Both the position numbers and the translations under genes were made by a program. This document shows positions 16,854 to 24,771 of a stretch of 64,000 nt of DNA, piece after piece. The stretch comes from DATJFH01 sp035495815 (lineage in GTDB: Bacteria; Acidobacteriota; Terriglobia; Bryobacterales; Bryobacteraceae), in NCBI GenBank assembly GCA_035495815.1, contig DATJFH010000124.1:1-64000 (forward strand), given 5' to 3'. Position 1 is the stretch's first letter. The number at the start of each line of letters is the position of its first letter. The notes under the pieces were generated by a model. The model was not told the origin of the DNA and did not search any database. It worked only from the letters and a program-made list of their open reading frames with translations.

Positions 16854-18785
16854 ATGTCCACCAAAACCCGCACCGCCACTGCCCGCGACTTCTTCAAGCG
16901 TCAAGGCGCCCTTTCAAAGTGGCATCCGAATTACGAATTCCGCCAGGGGCAACTGGAGATGGCGGAGGCAGTGGAAGCAGCCCTGCGGGACCGCAGGCAC
17001 CTGCTGGTGGAGGCGGGCACGGGAACTGGAAAGACACTGGCCTACCTGGTCCCGGCAATTCTTTCGGGAAGGCGCATCGTGGTGTCGACGGGTACGAAAA
17101 ATCTGCAGGAGCAGCTCTTTTTCAAGGATATTCCGTTCCTGCAGCAGCATTTCGAGCGTCCGCTCCAGGTCTGCTACATGAAAGGCCGTGGCAACTACGC
17201 GTGCCGGCAGAAAATCTACGACGCCGAAAGGGAGCCCATTCTGACGGGGCTCGAGGAAACTGCGGACTTTCAGATTATCCGGGAGTGGGAGAAGACGACG
17301 GAGTTCGGAGATCGGGCCGAGATCCGGACGCTGCCAGAGCAGAGCCAGGCGTGGGGCAAACTCGACGCAAGGCGAGACTTATGCAGCGGCCAGAAATGCG
17401 AGCAGTTCGGGCGCTGCTTCGTCACGCTGATGCATCAGCGGGCGCAGGAGAGCGACATCATCATCGTGAATCATCATCTGTTTTTCGCGGATCTGGCATT
17501 GAAGGACGGCGAACTCGACGGCGGGATCCTGCCAGAGTACAACGCGGTGGTATTCGATGAAGCGCACGAGATGGAGGACATCGCGGGTCAATACTTCGGC
17601 GTCACGGTGAGCAGCTATCGTTTTGACGAATTGCGGCGGGACATAGCGGCAGTGGCGCGATCGAAGAACTTCGGATCGCCGGAGTTGGACCGGACGCTGG
17701 AGGCGCTGGGTGACGCGGCGGGGCTGTTCTTTAACGTGCTTCCGCAAGCCGAGGGCCGTAACAGTTTCGCCGGGCGGGAGGCGTTTCTCAATGATTACGA
17801 GGCGGTCTACCGTGAAACCCTGACCACGATCGCGTTAACGGGCTCCTATCTGCGCACGGTGGCGGATCCTCCGGACGAGATTCTCCCACTGATCCGGCGG
17901 ACGGGAGAATTGGCGGAGGACCTGCGGTTTGTGATGGAGAACGACGACAAGTCCTTTGTCTATTGGATGGAGCGGCGCGGGCGCGGGTGCTTCCTGCAAG
18001 CCACTCCGGTCGATGTTTCGCGGGTGCTGGCGAACCGGCTGTTCAACGTGCTGGATACGGTGGTCCTGGCCTCGGCGACACTGGCGGTAGGAGGAACATT
18101 CGAGTTTGCGCAGAAGCGGCTGGGGCTGGAGGGGGCGCGGACGCTGGTGGTTCCGGGTCACTTCGACTATCGAAAACAGGCCCTGCTCTATGTTCCACAG
18201 CATCTGCCGGATCCGCGCGATCCTGCGTTCACCAAGAGCGCATCCGAAGAAATCATCCGGATTTTGAATTGCAGCCGCGGCCGCGCGTTCGTGCTGTTCA
18301 CCAGCTATCAGCAGATGCGAATGGTATACGACCGTATTTCGTTCGAGGTGGAGTACCCCATCCTGATGCAGGGATCGGGTCCGAGGAGTGCGCTGCTCGA
18401 TGAGTTCCGCTCGACACAGAATTGCGTGCTGCTGGCGACGTCGTCGTTCTGGCAGGGGGTCGACGTGCCGGGGGAACAGCTGAGTTGTGTGATCATCGAC
18501 AAGCTGCCATTCGCCGTCCCAAGCGACCCGGTGGTGGAAGCGCGGATCCGGGATGTGCGGGAGTCGGGTGGGAATCCGTTTTACGATTACCAGATTCCGC
18601 AGGCGGCGATCTCCCTGAAGCAGGGCTTCGGAAGACTGATCCGGAGCCGGTCCGATCGCGGGGTGCTGGCGATGTTGGACAATAGGATTACGAAGCAACG
18701 TTACGGACAGGTTTTTTTCGACAGCTTGCCGGATTACGAGTTCACTACCAACATCCAAGACGTGGAGAAGTTTTTTAATGTTTGA
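16854..18785 (+). CDS. dinG: DinG/XPD-family ATP-dependent DNA helicase
   Basis: This superfamily 2 helicase has about 643 residues. Walker A is EAGTGTGKT (residues 53-61) and Walker B is DEAH (235-238). Four cysteines that would hold a [4Fe-4S] cluster sit at about 117, 177, 182 and 188 (NYAC, then C-x4-C-x5-C). The C-terminal helicase motif QGFGRLIRSRSDRG is present. DinG unwinds forked and D-loop DNA with 5'-3' polarity and helps resolve R-loops. An upstream in-frame ATG at 16827 would add nine residues. The later ATG (MSTKTRTATARDFF) is preferred because it leads directly into the conserved helix; neither has a strong ribosome site. queD overlaps its 3' end by 8 bases. Confidence 0.92.
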   Translation: MSTKTRTATARDFFKRQGALSKWHPNYEFRQGQLEMAEAVEAALRDRRHLLVEAGTGTGKTLAYLVPAILSGRRIVVSTGTKNLQEQLFFKDIPFLQQHFERPLQVCYMKGRGNYACRQKIYDAEREPILTGLEETADFQIIREWEKTTEFGDRAEIRTLPEQSQAWGKLDARRDLCSGQKCEQFGRCFVTLMHQRAQESDIIIVNHHLFFADLALKDGELDGGILPEYNAVVFDEAHEMEDIAGQYFGVTVSSYRFDELRRDIAAVARSKNFGSPELDRTLEALGDAAGLFFNVLPQAEGRNSFAGREAFLNDYEAVYRETLTTIALTGSYLRTVADPPDEILPLIRRTGELAEDLRFVMENDDKSFVYWMERRGRGCFLQATPVDVSRVLANRLFNVLDTVVLASATLAVGGTFEFAQKRLGLEGARTLVVPGHFDYRKQALLYVPQHLPDPRDPAFTKSASEEIIRILNCSRGRAFVLFTSYQQMRMVYDRISFEVEYPILMQGSGPRSALLDEFRSTQNCVLLATSSFWQGVDVPGEQLSCVIIDKLPFAVPSDPVVEARIRDVRESGGNPFYDYQIPQAAISLKQGFGRLIRSRSDRGVLAMLDNRITKQRYGQVFFDSLPDYEFTTNIQDVEKFFNV

Positions 18786-19152
18786 AGTTTCCGTTGAAGA
18801 GACATTTGCCGCCGGACACGCCTTGCGAGGCTATCGGGGGAAATGCGAGAACGTGCACGGGCACAACTACCGCGTGCAGTTGACGCTGGAAGGTCCAGAG
18901 CTGAATGCCATCGGGCTGCTGGTAGATTTCGTGGAGGTGAAGAGGCTCATTCACGGAGTCGTGGACCGTCTGGATCACCAGTTCATCAACGATCTCCCGC
19001 CGTTCGATGTGGTGAACCCCTCGGCGGAGAATCTGGCGAAGTATTTTTACGATGAGATCAGTTTGAAGCTAGGGAAGGCAGTACGGCTCGGACAAGTGAA
19101 GATATGGGAGACGGATATTACGAGCGCCACGTACAGGCCAGGCAGCCATTGA
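18778..19152 (+). CDS. queD: 6-carboxy-5,6,7,8-tetrahydropterin synthase (QueD)
   Basis: This 124-residue enzyme makes 6-carboxytetrahydropterin from dihydroneopterin triphosphate, the second step of queuosine/7-deazaguanine synthesis. Zinc ligands His14 (FAAGHALR), His27 and His29 (ENVHGHNY) and the catalytic Cys23 are present, as are the DHQFIND and WETDITSATY motifs. It overlaps dinG by 8 bases and is translated from the same message. No queC, queE or queF lies in the window. Confidence 0.93.
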   Translation: MFEVSVEETFAAGHALRGYRGKCENVHGHNYRVQLTLEGPELNAIGLLVDFVEVKRLIHGVVDRLDHQFINDLPPFDVVNPSAENLAKYFYDEISLKLGKAVRLGQVKIWETDITSATYRPGSH

Positions 19153-19169
19153 AAAAGAGTTCGGGAGAA

Positions 19170-19205
19170 AGCGGCGCGCAGGGATAGCGGTCCCGGCGCG
19201 CCGCT
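19170..19205. terminator. Bidirectional hairpin terminator between queD and the ferredoxin gene
   Basis: A 10-base-pair stem (AGCGGCGCGC at 19170-19179 against GCGCGCCGCT at 19196-19205) encloses a second GGGA/TCCC stem. It lies between convergent genes. On the plus strand it is followed a few bases later by ATTTT. On the minus strand the next bases are TTTCTCCC, so it can serve both directions. Confidence 0.65.
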
Positions 19206-19217
19206 AGCGGATTTTGG

Positions 19218-19478
19218 TCAACGACCGAAGTAAGCGGCGTTACGCGGAGTAAAGTCCGCCCACTTTTCGGGAAGATCGTCCAGGGCGAAGATCGCGGAGA
19301 CCGGGCACACCGGTACGCACGCGCCGCAATCGATGCATTCGACCGGATCGATGTAGAGCATCTCCTCCGTTTCGTACTTCGGATCATCCTTTTTGGGGTG
19401 GATGCAATCCACTGGGCAGGCGTCCACGCACGCTGTATCCTTCGTCCCTATGCAAGGTTCTGCTATGATGTAGGCCAT
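19218..19478 (-). CDS. 7Fe-type ferredoxin ([3Fe-4S][4Fe-4S])
   Basis: This 86-residue electron carrier has eight cysteines at 9, 17, 21, 25, 48, 51, 54 and 58. The first group has C-x7-C-x3-C-x3-C spacing, characteristic of Azotobacter FdI-like 7Fe ferredoxins; the second is the classic C-x2-C-x2-C-x3-CP. The short C-terminus ends at residue 86. GAGG about 8 bases before the ATG supports the start. It could accept electrons from KorAB encoded 4 kb away, though the genes are not in one operon. A good sigma-70-type promoter lies upstream. Confidence 0.92.
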   Translation of the reverse strand: MAYIIAEPCIGTKDTACVDACPVDCIHPKKDDPKYETEEMLYIDPVECIDCGACVPVCPVSAIFALDDLPEKWADFTPRNAAYFGR

Positions 19479-19534
19479 TTATTTGTCCTCTATTTAGGCT
19501 AGATTCGCTCCAGTTGCAATTTGCCAGAACGATC

Positions 19535-19563
19535 GTTATAGCACACAGATTTCAAAAAGACAA
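19535..19563 (-). promoter_or_regulatory. Predicted sigma-70 promoter of the ferredoxin gene
   Basis: On the minus strand TTGTCT (19563-19558) and TATAAC (19540-19535) are separated by exactly 17 bases. They lie about 57 bases before the ferredoxin ATG. Both hexamers match the consensus at four or five of six positions, in a locally AT-rich stretch. Confidence 0.55.
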
Positions 19564-19829
19564 CGCAATGAGGCCAGGTCAGGCGTCCTGCCAAAGTGAA
19601 GCGTTCCCCGCGGCCAGCCGGAGGATTCCGCGCTGATAACGGGACCGCCGGTACGCCGCCGAAGACAGGTCCGCAGGCGTCCACTCAACATTGCAGCTAG
19701 TCCGGACGTCGAGCATCCGTGACGTACTGCTAGGCTTACCGCTTAACAGGGGCAGGCGGAAGCCGGCCGACTTCTATCCACGGACAAAAGACCGATCAAC
19801 GGCGGCTCGCGCACCGTGGCGCACTGACT
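19564..19829. other. Intergenic region between the ferredoxin promoter and the ThuA gene end
   Basis: With the ferredoxin leader it forms a 351-base gap (19479-19829). I see no gene with recognisable domains, no tRNA and no strong hairpin. Short open frames here show no family features. Confidence 0.4.
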
Positions 19830-20654
19830 CTATTGCTTCTTCCGAGGCGGCTTGGGATCCTGATTCGCTCGCAAATCCTCGGAGGTGATGTCGCATTTGG
19901 CCCCGGATTCGGGCACGGGGAGTTTGGCGCTCCATAGGATGGCGTTGACGATCATCCGGCGAAATTCGGGGATGCCCCAGTTGGAGTGGAAGTGCGCTCC
20001 GGTGAAGCCGAAACCACGGCCGCCATCGGCGCGCTCGACGGCCCAGGCGATCGTTTCCTTATTGGGAGCCTCCTTGGGTAACATTGCCGTGAGAATCGGG
20101 ATCACGCGCTTATCATCGGGACGGAAGCGAATCCGGTAGTACCATTCGTCCCTGCCGGCAAAACTCTTCCAACCACGGGAGATGGGGTGCTTCGGGGTTC
20201 CCTGTGTGACAGCCGCCTCGTTAATCGGGTTCTGGGAGTAGGGCCGCTCGTAATATCCGCCGATCCAGTCGAGCAATTCGGGCCCGCCCTTCTCTTTGGG
20301 AACCTCGACCGCATAGTGCAGACATACGAGGCCGACACCTTTTCGGATGAGCTTGCCTATCGTGTCCAGGCGCGTGCCCTCGATCAGCGGGTGTCTGGCG
20401 CCACCATCCATGTAGAGGACGATGGCGCTGGCGCCCTCGAAGAGGTTTTCGTCTGTCGGCCAGCCGTCTTTGACGACCACCGTTTCGACCCCTTTGTTCT
20501 GCCGGAGGCATTTTTCCAGCAGGAGGGTTCCTGCGTTGAACTCATGCTCGCCGGGCGCATGGCTGGGCTTACCGGCGACCATTACTATTTTGGCGGGCGC
20601 AGACACCAGCGGGGCGGCGGCCGCGATCAGCAGGAGGAGGCAGGTTTTCATCAA
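19830..20654 (-). CDS. ThuA-domain protein, exported
   Basis: This 274-residue protein has a signal peptide (MMKTCLLLLIAAAAPLVSA) and then a ThuA-like class I glutamine-amidotransferase fold. Visible marks are KIVMVAGKPSHAPGEHEF, GVGLVCLHYAVEVP, ERADGGRGFGFTGAHFH and NAILWSAKLPVP. ThuA domains take part in sugar metabolism (trehalose utilisation, 3-keto sugars), and exported versions are abundant in Bryobacterales and Planctomycetes. The substrate is unknown. The 12-base gap to an upstream minus-strand remnant suggests it was the second gene of an operon before that gene was cut. Confidence 0.85.
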   Translation of the reverse strand: MMKTCLLLLIAAAAPLVSAPAKIVMVAGKPSHAPGEHEFNAGTLLLEKCLRQNKGVETVVVKDGWPTDENLFEGASAIVLYMDGGARHPLIEGTRLDTIGKLIRKGVGLVCLHYAVEVPKEKGGPELLDWIGGYYERPYSQNPINEAAVTQGTPKHPISRGWKSFAGRDEWYYRIRFRPDDKRVIPILTAMLPKEAPNKETIAWAVERADGGRGFGFTGAHFHSNWGIPEFRRMIVNAILWSAKLPVPESGAKCDITSEDLRANQDPKPPRKKQ

Positions 20655-20662
20655 CGACTATT

Positions 20663-20850
20663 CTATACAGGCAGCGGTTTCAAACACAGCAGCCGGGCAG
20701 GGTTGTCGTACCAGATCGGCTTGGCAAAAAGCCAGTGGCAAGTCCGGGCAACACCGCCGTGAACGACACATCCGAGCAGGCTCTTGAGGGTTCCCAGCCA
20801 TTTATTGCCGTCTTCGGCGATCAGCAACTTGCGTCGTGTCAGCAGCTTAG
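20663..20850 (-). pseudogene. Possible C-terminal remnant of an amidohydrolase-like gene
   Basis: The minus-strand frame ending at 20663 reads EDGNKWLGTLKSLLG, then FAKPIWYDNPARLLCL, then stop. The NPARLL ending resembles the C-terminus of metal-dependent amidohydrolases. The frame stays open upstream but turns into a Ser/Lys/Arg-rich, domain-free sequence near 20850, where the phage region begins. It may be the tail of a gene truncated by insertion. The match is short, so an accidental frame is quite possible. Confidence 0.3.
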
Positions 20851-21010
20851 AACCTGAGCTTGAACCGATGGCGGACCCACCCGGAGCGGAGTCACGCCTC
20901 GAAGTTTTTTTTCTACCGCCTTTTTTCAACAGCTTTGCAGAGGAACTGCCGGTGCTGCCGAGGCCCGATGATAGGCTGAGATCAGAAAGGGAATTGATCG
21001 ACAGCGTTGG

Positions 21011-21043
21011 AAAGCCTTCCGGTTTCGGAAGGCTTTTTATTTT
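21011..21043 (+). terminator. Intrinsic terminator just before the first phage gene
   Basis: A perfect 11-base-pair stem (AAAGCCTTCCG at 21011-21021 with CGGAAGGCTTT at 21026-21036) closes a GTTT loop and runs into TTATTTT on the plus strand. It ends 10 bases before the ATG of the first phage gene. It would block transcription arriving from the left, or act as an attenuator for the phage operon. The region 20851-21010 to its left holds T-runs but no gene I can support. Confidence 0.7.
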
Positions 21044-21053
21044 CGAGGAAAAC

Positions 21054-21308
21054 ATGTCCCACACCAGGATCGCCGAGGGAAGACCGGCCTTGGAGCCAAG
21101 ACGACAAGTACCGCGCGCTTCCCGCAGGGCAGAAGCGATCGACAGACTCATCCGCGTTTTCGAGAAGACGATCGAGTCGAAGAACGTAACCGTGGCCGAC
21201 TTCATCCGCCTGTTGCAACTCGAGAAGGAGATCGGCGGGGAAGAGGCGAAGGATATCAGGGTGGCATGGATCGAAAAAAGCGAACCGGCGGCATCTTCCG
21301 AGGGATAG
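21054..21308 (+). CDS. Putative small terminase subunit or DNA-recognition protein
   Basis: This 84-residue, highly charged and mostly helical protein begins MSHTRIAEGRPALEPRR after a good ribosome site (GAGGA). The frame is open further upstream, but that part runs through a terminator and is not plausible coding sequence. Position directly before the large terminase (43-base overlap) and small helical character suggest a TerS-like role in recognising DNA for packaging. No motif proves this. It is shorter than typical TerS proteins. Confidence 0.5.
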   Translation: MSHTRIAEGRPALEPRRQVPRASRRAEAIDRLIRVFEKTIESKNVTVADFIRLLQLEKEIGGEEAKDIRVAWIEKSEPAASSEG

Positions 21309-22570
21309 CGTACAATCCGCTGCCGTCGCAGAAGGCTTTTCATTCATCGACGGCTCGCATGAAGGGATTTTCGGGGCCGATCGGGTCGGGCAAGAGCCAA
21401 GCTCTGTGTCACGAGGCGATCCGGCTGACGTATCTGAACCCTGGGCGGTCGGGTCTGATCGGAGCGCCGACATACCCAATGTTGCGGGACACGACACAGC
21501 AGGCGCTGTTCGAAGCTTTGAACAGCAACGGCATTCCATACGAGTACGCGAAGGCGGAGAACGTTCTTCAGATGAAGGACAGCGGGTCGCGGATTCTGTT
21601 CCGGCCGGTCGACGAATTCGAGAGGCTGCGAGGCACGAACCTAGCCTGGTTCGGTCTGGATGAACTGACGTACTCGCCGGAGGGCGCATGGCTGCGACTC
21701 GAGGGCCGGCTGCGGGATCCAAAGGCGAAACGTCTGTGCGGATTCGCGGTATGGACGCCGAAAGGGTACGACTGGGTCTATCGACGATTCATCGCGGAGC
21801 GGAAGCCAGGCTATGAAGTGATCCAGGCGCAACCTTTCGAGAACCGCTTTCTGCTCGACCAGGTGCCGGATTTCTACGAGCGGCTGAAAGGGAGCTACGA
21901 CGAAAGATTCTTCCAGCAGGAGGCGCTGGGACAGTATCTGCACATGCAGGGAGGACTGGTTTATCACACATTCGACCGCAAGGACCACGTAGCGGATCTG
22001 AAAGTGGAGCCGAACCTGCCGCTGATGTGGGCAGTGGATTTCAACGTAGACCCGATGAGTTCAGTGGTGGCGCAGGTCCATCGTGGGGCGATCCGGGCGC
22101 TGGACGAGATCGTGCTGCGGCATGCGAGCACCGAGGAGGCATGTGAGCGGTTCCAGGCGGGCTTCGGCAAGCACCCGGCGGGCATTGTCGTGTATGGAGA
22201 CGCATCAGGGAACAGCGTCCAGACGACCGGCAGCTCGGACTATCAAATCATGCGGGAATTCTTCCGATCGCATGGCGGGATGCCCATGGAGTTTCGTGTT
22301 CCGAAGGCGAATCCGCTGGTGAGGGAGCGGGTGAACCTGATGAACGCCAAGCTGCGGCCTGCATCGGGAGAGATTCAACTCCTGGTACACAGGCGATGCA
22401 AGGAGCTGATCAAGGACTTCGAGCAAGTCTCCTACAAGGCCGACACGAACCTGATCGACAAGGACAGAGACCGGAGCCGGACGCACTTATCGGATGCGCT
22501 GGGCTACCTGGTATGGCAGGAATGCCGTCCGATGCGAACGATCGGATACAGGCCGGAGCGGCTGCTATAG
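21266..22570 (+). CDS. Phage terminase, large subunit
   Basis: This 434-residue packaging motor has an N-terminal ATPase with Walker A GPIGSGKS (37-44) and Walker B WFGLDE (Asp132, Glu133). The C-terminal RNase H-like nuclease has acidic residues Asp258 (WAVDFNVDP), Asp312 (VYGDASG) and Asp410 (HLSDALGYLVW), all intact. It cuts concatemeric DNA and pumps it into the prohead through the portal. Completeness of both active sites argues against simple decay. It overlaps the preceding small gene and is followed by a 138-base gap with hairpins before the portal gene. Confidence 0.93.
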   Translation: MDRKKRTGGIFRGIAYNPLPSQKAFHSSTARMKGFSGPIGSGKSQALCHEAIRLTYLNPGRSGLIGAPTYPMLRDTTQQALFEALNSNGIPYEYAKAENVLQMKDSGSRILFRPVDEFERLRGTNLAWFGLDELTYSPEGAWLRLEGRLRDPKAKRLCGFAVWTPKGYDWVYRRFIAERKPGYEVIQAQPFENRFLLDQVPDFYERLKGSYDERFFQQEALGQYLHMQGGLVYHTFDRKDHVADLKVEPNLPLMWAVDFNVDPMSSVVAQVHRGAIRALDEIVLRHASTEEACERFQAGFGKHPAGIVVYGDASGNSVQTTGSSDYQIMREFFRSHGGMPMEFRVPKANPLVRERVNLMNAKLRPASGEIQLLVHRRCKELIKDFEQVSYKADTNLIDKDRDRSRTHLSDALGYLVWQECRPMRTIGYRPERLL

Positions 22571-22616
22571 AGCGGCTGCGCGGCTTCCAACTGACAGCAC
22601 GTTTTTGGCGCGGGTG

Positions 22617-22655
22617 TCGCGATGAGTCGCGAGATGTCACGCACGAGCGCGTGCG
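22617..22655. repeat. Two tandem small hairpins in the terminase-portal gap
   Basis: TCGCGA-TGAG-TCGCGA (22617-22632) and CGCACG-AGCG-CGTGCG (22640-22655) each form 6-base-pair stems with four-base loops. They lie in the only gap over 100 bases in the phage operon (22571-22708). They could be RNA processing or regulatory structures. An alternative portal start at 22622 would lie inside the first one. Confidence 0.4.
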
Positions 22656-22708
22656 CCACGCCGTTGCGAAAGAAGCGGGCGGAGACGCCCCGATACAGGG
22701 TGAGGATC

Positions 22709-24118
22709 ATGGACAACATCAACCGGGAGCATCCCGAATACGAAGCGAAAAAAAAGATGTGGAAAAAGTATCGCGATCTGTACTCCGGCGGCGAGCAGCT
22801 TCGCGAGCGGGCCACCGAATACCTGATCCCAAGAAACAAAGAGCCGGACAAGGTCTATTCGGAACGCGTCAGCAGGGTGTATTACGAGAACTACATCGGG
22901 TCGATCATCGACTGGTACTCGGCTACGCTGCTTCGGCGCGAGCCAGTATTGACAGTCTCTGGGGCCAACGAATCCGGCAGGCAATTCTTCAATGAATTCG
23001 CGGAGGATTGCGATCTGAAGGGCACCAGCCTCTCGGACTTTTTCCGGCAGCAACTGGTCAACACACTCGTTTTCGGCAAAGCCTATGTCGCGCTCGAATT
23101 CCCACGATTCTCGCAACCGGCGCCGAACCGGGCGGAGGAAGACGCGTCGGGCAGGTCGCGAGCGTTCCTGGTGGAGTACTCGGCCGACGAGGTCATCAAC
23201 TGGAGCTACGGTTCCGACGGGACTCCGGACTGGATCGTGATGCGGACGTCCTGCCTGAGGCAGGAGAAGGTGACAGACCCCGAATGGAAACGGGAGACCC
23301 GGTGGATCTACTACGACCGGGAAGATTTCCGGATCTACAGCAGTGTGGAAGGGCGCGACGGTGAGGCCGGCGCGATCCGTCTGGCAGATGAGGGCAAGCA
23401 CGGACTGGCCGCACAGCGCAGAGTGCCGGTCTTCCAACTCAAAGTGACCGACGGCCTTTGGCTGATGAACAAAGCGGCGCTGCTGCAACTGGAGCACTTC
23501 AACAAGTCGAATGCGCTGTCCTGGGCGCTGACGATGGGGCTTTTCGCGACGCCGGTCGTTTACTCCGACCGCGAATGGAACCAGATCGTCGGTGAAGGCT
23601 ATTTCATTCAACTCTCACCCGAGGACAAGTTCGGCTGGACAGAGCCCGAAGGGCACGTGTTCAAGATTGCGGCCGAGAACCTCGACCGTCTCAAGGACGA
23701 GATTTACCGCGTCTGTTACCTGATCGCCCAGGCTGCGGGGCCGCAGGCGTCGGTGGCGCAGTCCGGATTGAGCAAGCAGCGGGACTTCTCGATCACGCAG
23801 GAGGTGCTGCGGGCATACGGAGACGCGGTGAAGGAAACGATCAAGCAGACGCTGAGGGCGATAGAGACCGCGCGCCAGGACGGTCTTGCGATCGACGTCT
23901 CCGGGCTGGATGAGTTCGACATCGGAGACTTCAGCAACGAGCTGGATGACGCGCGAAAGCTGCTGGAGATCGGGATCGAATCCGAGACCCTGAAAAAACA
24001 GCTTTTCAAGAAGCTGGCGCTGAAATATTTCTGCGACGCCCGGCAGGAGATCAAGACGACGATCGCGGGGGAGATCGACGCTTCGTTTGAGCAGGGAAAA
24101 AGAGACAACGAGGGGTGA
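22709..24118 (+). CDS. Phage portal protein
   Basis: The start ATG at 22709 follows GAGG at a good distance; an upstream ATG at 22622 would add 29 Arg-rich residues. The 469-residue protein has portal features. An N-terminal helical region (KKMWKKYRDLYSGGEQLRERA) leads to YYENYIGSIIDWYSATLLRREP. A central beta domain contains FGKAYVALEFPR and VINWSYGSDGTPDWIVMRTS. A long helical C-terminus carries ISQA-like and DDARKLLEIGIESETLKK segments. It resembles the DUF4055-type portal family. It forms the dodecameric ring for DNA entry and pairs with the terminase. Confidence 0.82.
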   Translation: MDNINREHPEYEAKKKMWKKYRDLYSGGEQLRERATEYLIPRNKEPDKVYSERVSRVYYENYIGSIIDWYSATLLRREPVLTVSGANESGRQFFNEFAEDCDLKGTSLSDFFRQQLVNTLVFGKAYVALEFPRFSQPAPNRAEEDASGRSRAFLVEYSADEVINWSYGSDGTPDWIVMRTSCLRQEKVTDPEWKRETRWIYYDREDFRIYSSVEGRDGEAGAIRLADEGKHGLAAQRRVPVFQLKVTDGLWLMNKAALLQLEHFNKSNALSWALTMGLFATPVVYSDREWNQIVGEGYFIQLSPEDKFGWTEPEGHVFKIAAENLDRLKDEIYRVCYLIAQAAGPQASVAQSGLSKQRDFSITQEVLRAYGDAVKETIKQTLRAIETARQDGLAIDVSGLDEFDIGDFSNELDDARKLLEIGIESETLKKQLFKKLALKYFCDARQEIKTTIAGEIDASFEQGKRDNEG

Positions 24119-24121
24119 TTC

Positions 24122-24703
24122 ATGGACGAAACGAGCAAAGACAAGACCGAGCAAACGGGGGCAGTGGACGTAGTATCGATTGTCCGCCAGGCGATTGAGG
24201 AGTTCACGCGGAAGGATCAGGCCAAGAACGAACCTGCCTACAAAGTGGAGCTTCAGGAGGAGCGGCGGCGGCGGGAGCAGCTGGAGCGCCGGCTGGATGA
24301 ACTGGTCGAGGAGAATCGGCGCAGCAAACAGATCGCCGAGGAAGCCCAGACCGGTTCGACGATCCGGGCCGAGCTGCAGCGGCTGGGAGTGGCCAAGTTG
24401 GATCTGGCGTTCCGGGCTGTGCGGGAGGACATCGTACGGTCGGATGATGGGCGGCTGATCGCGCATGGGGAGAACGGCGAAATGGCGGTAAAGGATTACC
24501 TGGCCCATTTCGTCAGCGCGAATCCTGAGTTCCTGCCGGCCCGAATTTCCGGCGGATCGGGCATTACGGCGGCGCAGAAGGCTCCGCCGGCGCATACGCC
24601 AAACGTCGATTTGGACAGGATCAAACCGGGGATGAGCCGGGAAGAAATGGAACGGGTGCGGCAGGAGATCCTCCGGATCGCTTCGCATCCCAAAGGGATG
24701 TAG
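24122..24703 (+). CDS. Putative capsid scaffolding protein
   Basis: This 193-residue protein starts 4 bases after the portal stop. A charged coiled coil (about residues 35-85: LQEERRRREQLERRLDEL and following) fills the middle and a disordered Gly/Ala/Pro stretch follows. The C-terminus is helical and basic (MERVRQEILRIASHPKG). Size, coiled coil and position between portal and coat are those of scaffolding proteins, which template procapsid assembly and then leave. There is no protease domain and no separate protease gene, in keeping with a P22-like coat that is not cleaved. Confidence 0.7.
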   Translation: MDETSKDKTEQTGAVDVVSIVRQAIEEFTRKDQAKNEPAYKVELQEERRRREQLERRLDELVEENRRSKQIAEEAQTGSTIRAELQRLGVAKLDLAFRAVREDIVRSDDGRLIAHGENGEMAVKDYLAHFVSANPEFLPARISGGSGITAAQKAPPAHTPNVDLDRIKPGMSREEMERVRQEILRIASHPKGM

Positions 24704-24771
24704 CAAAGGCCGCCACTCCGGCGGGAAGGGCAGCGATGCCCAAATTCAAAAAAACAGAACAGGGAGAATAG

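Noticed and set aside
20820..20940. Possible tRNA or tmRNA at the left phage border serving as attachment site
   Set aside because: A GGTTCAAGCTC string on the minus strand hints at a T-loop but no T-stem, acceptor or anticodon arm can be formed.
20784..21053. Upstream extension of the small terminase-like frame
   Set aside because: Runs through a strong intrinsic terminator and has no domain; the ATG at 21054 has a good ribosome site.
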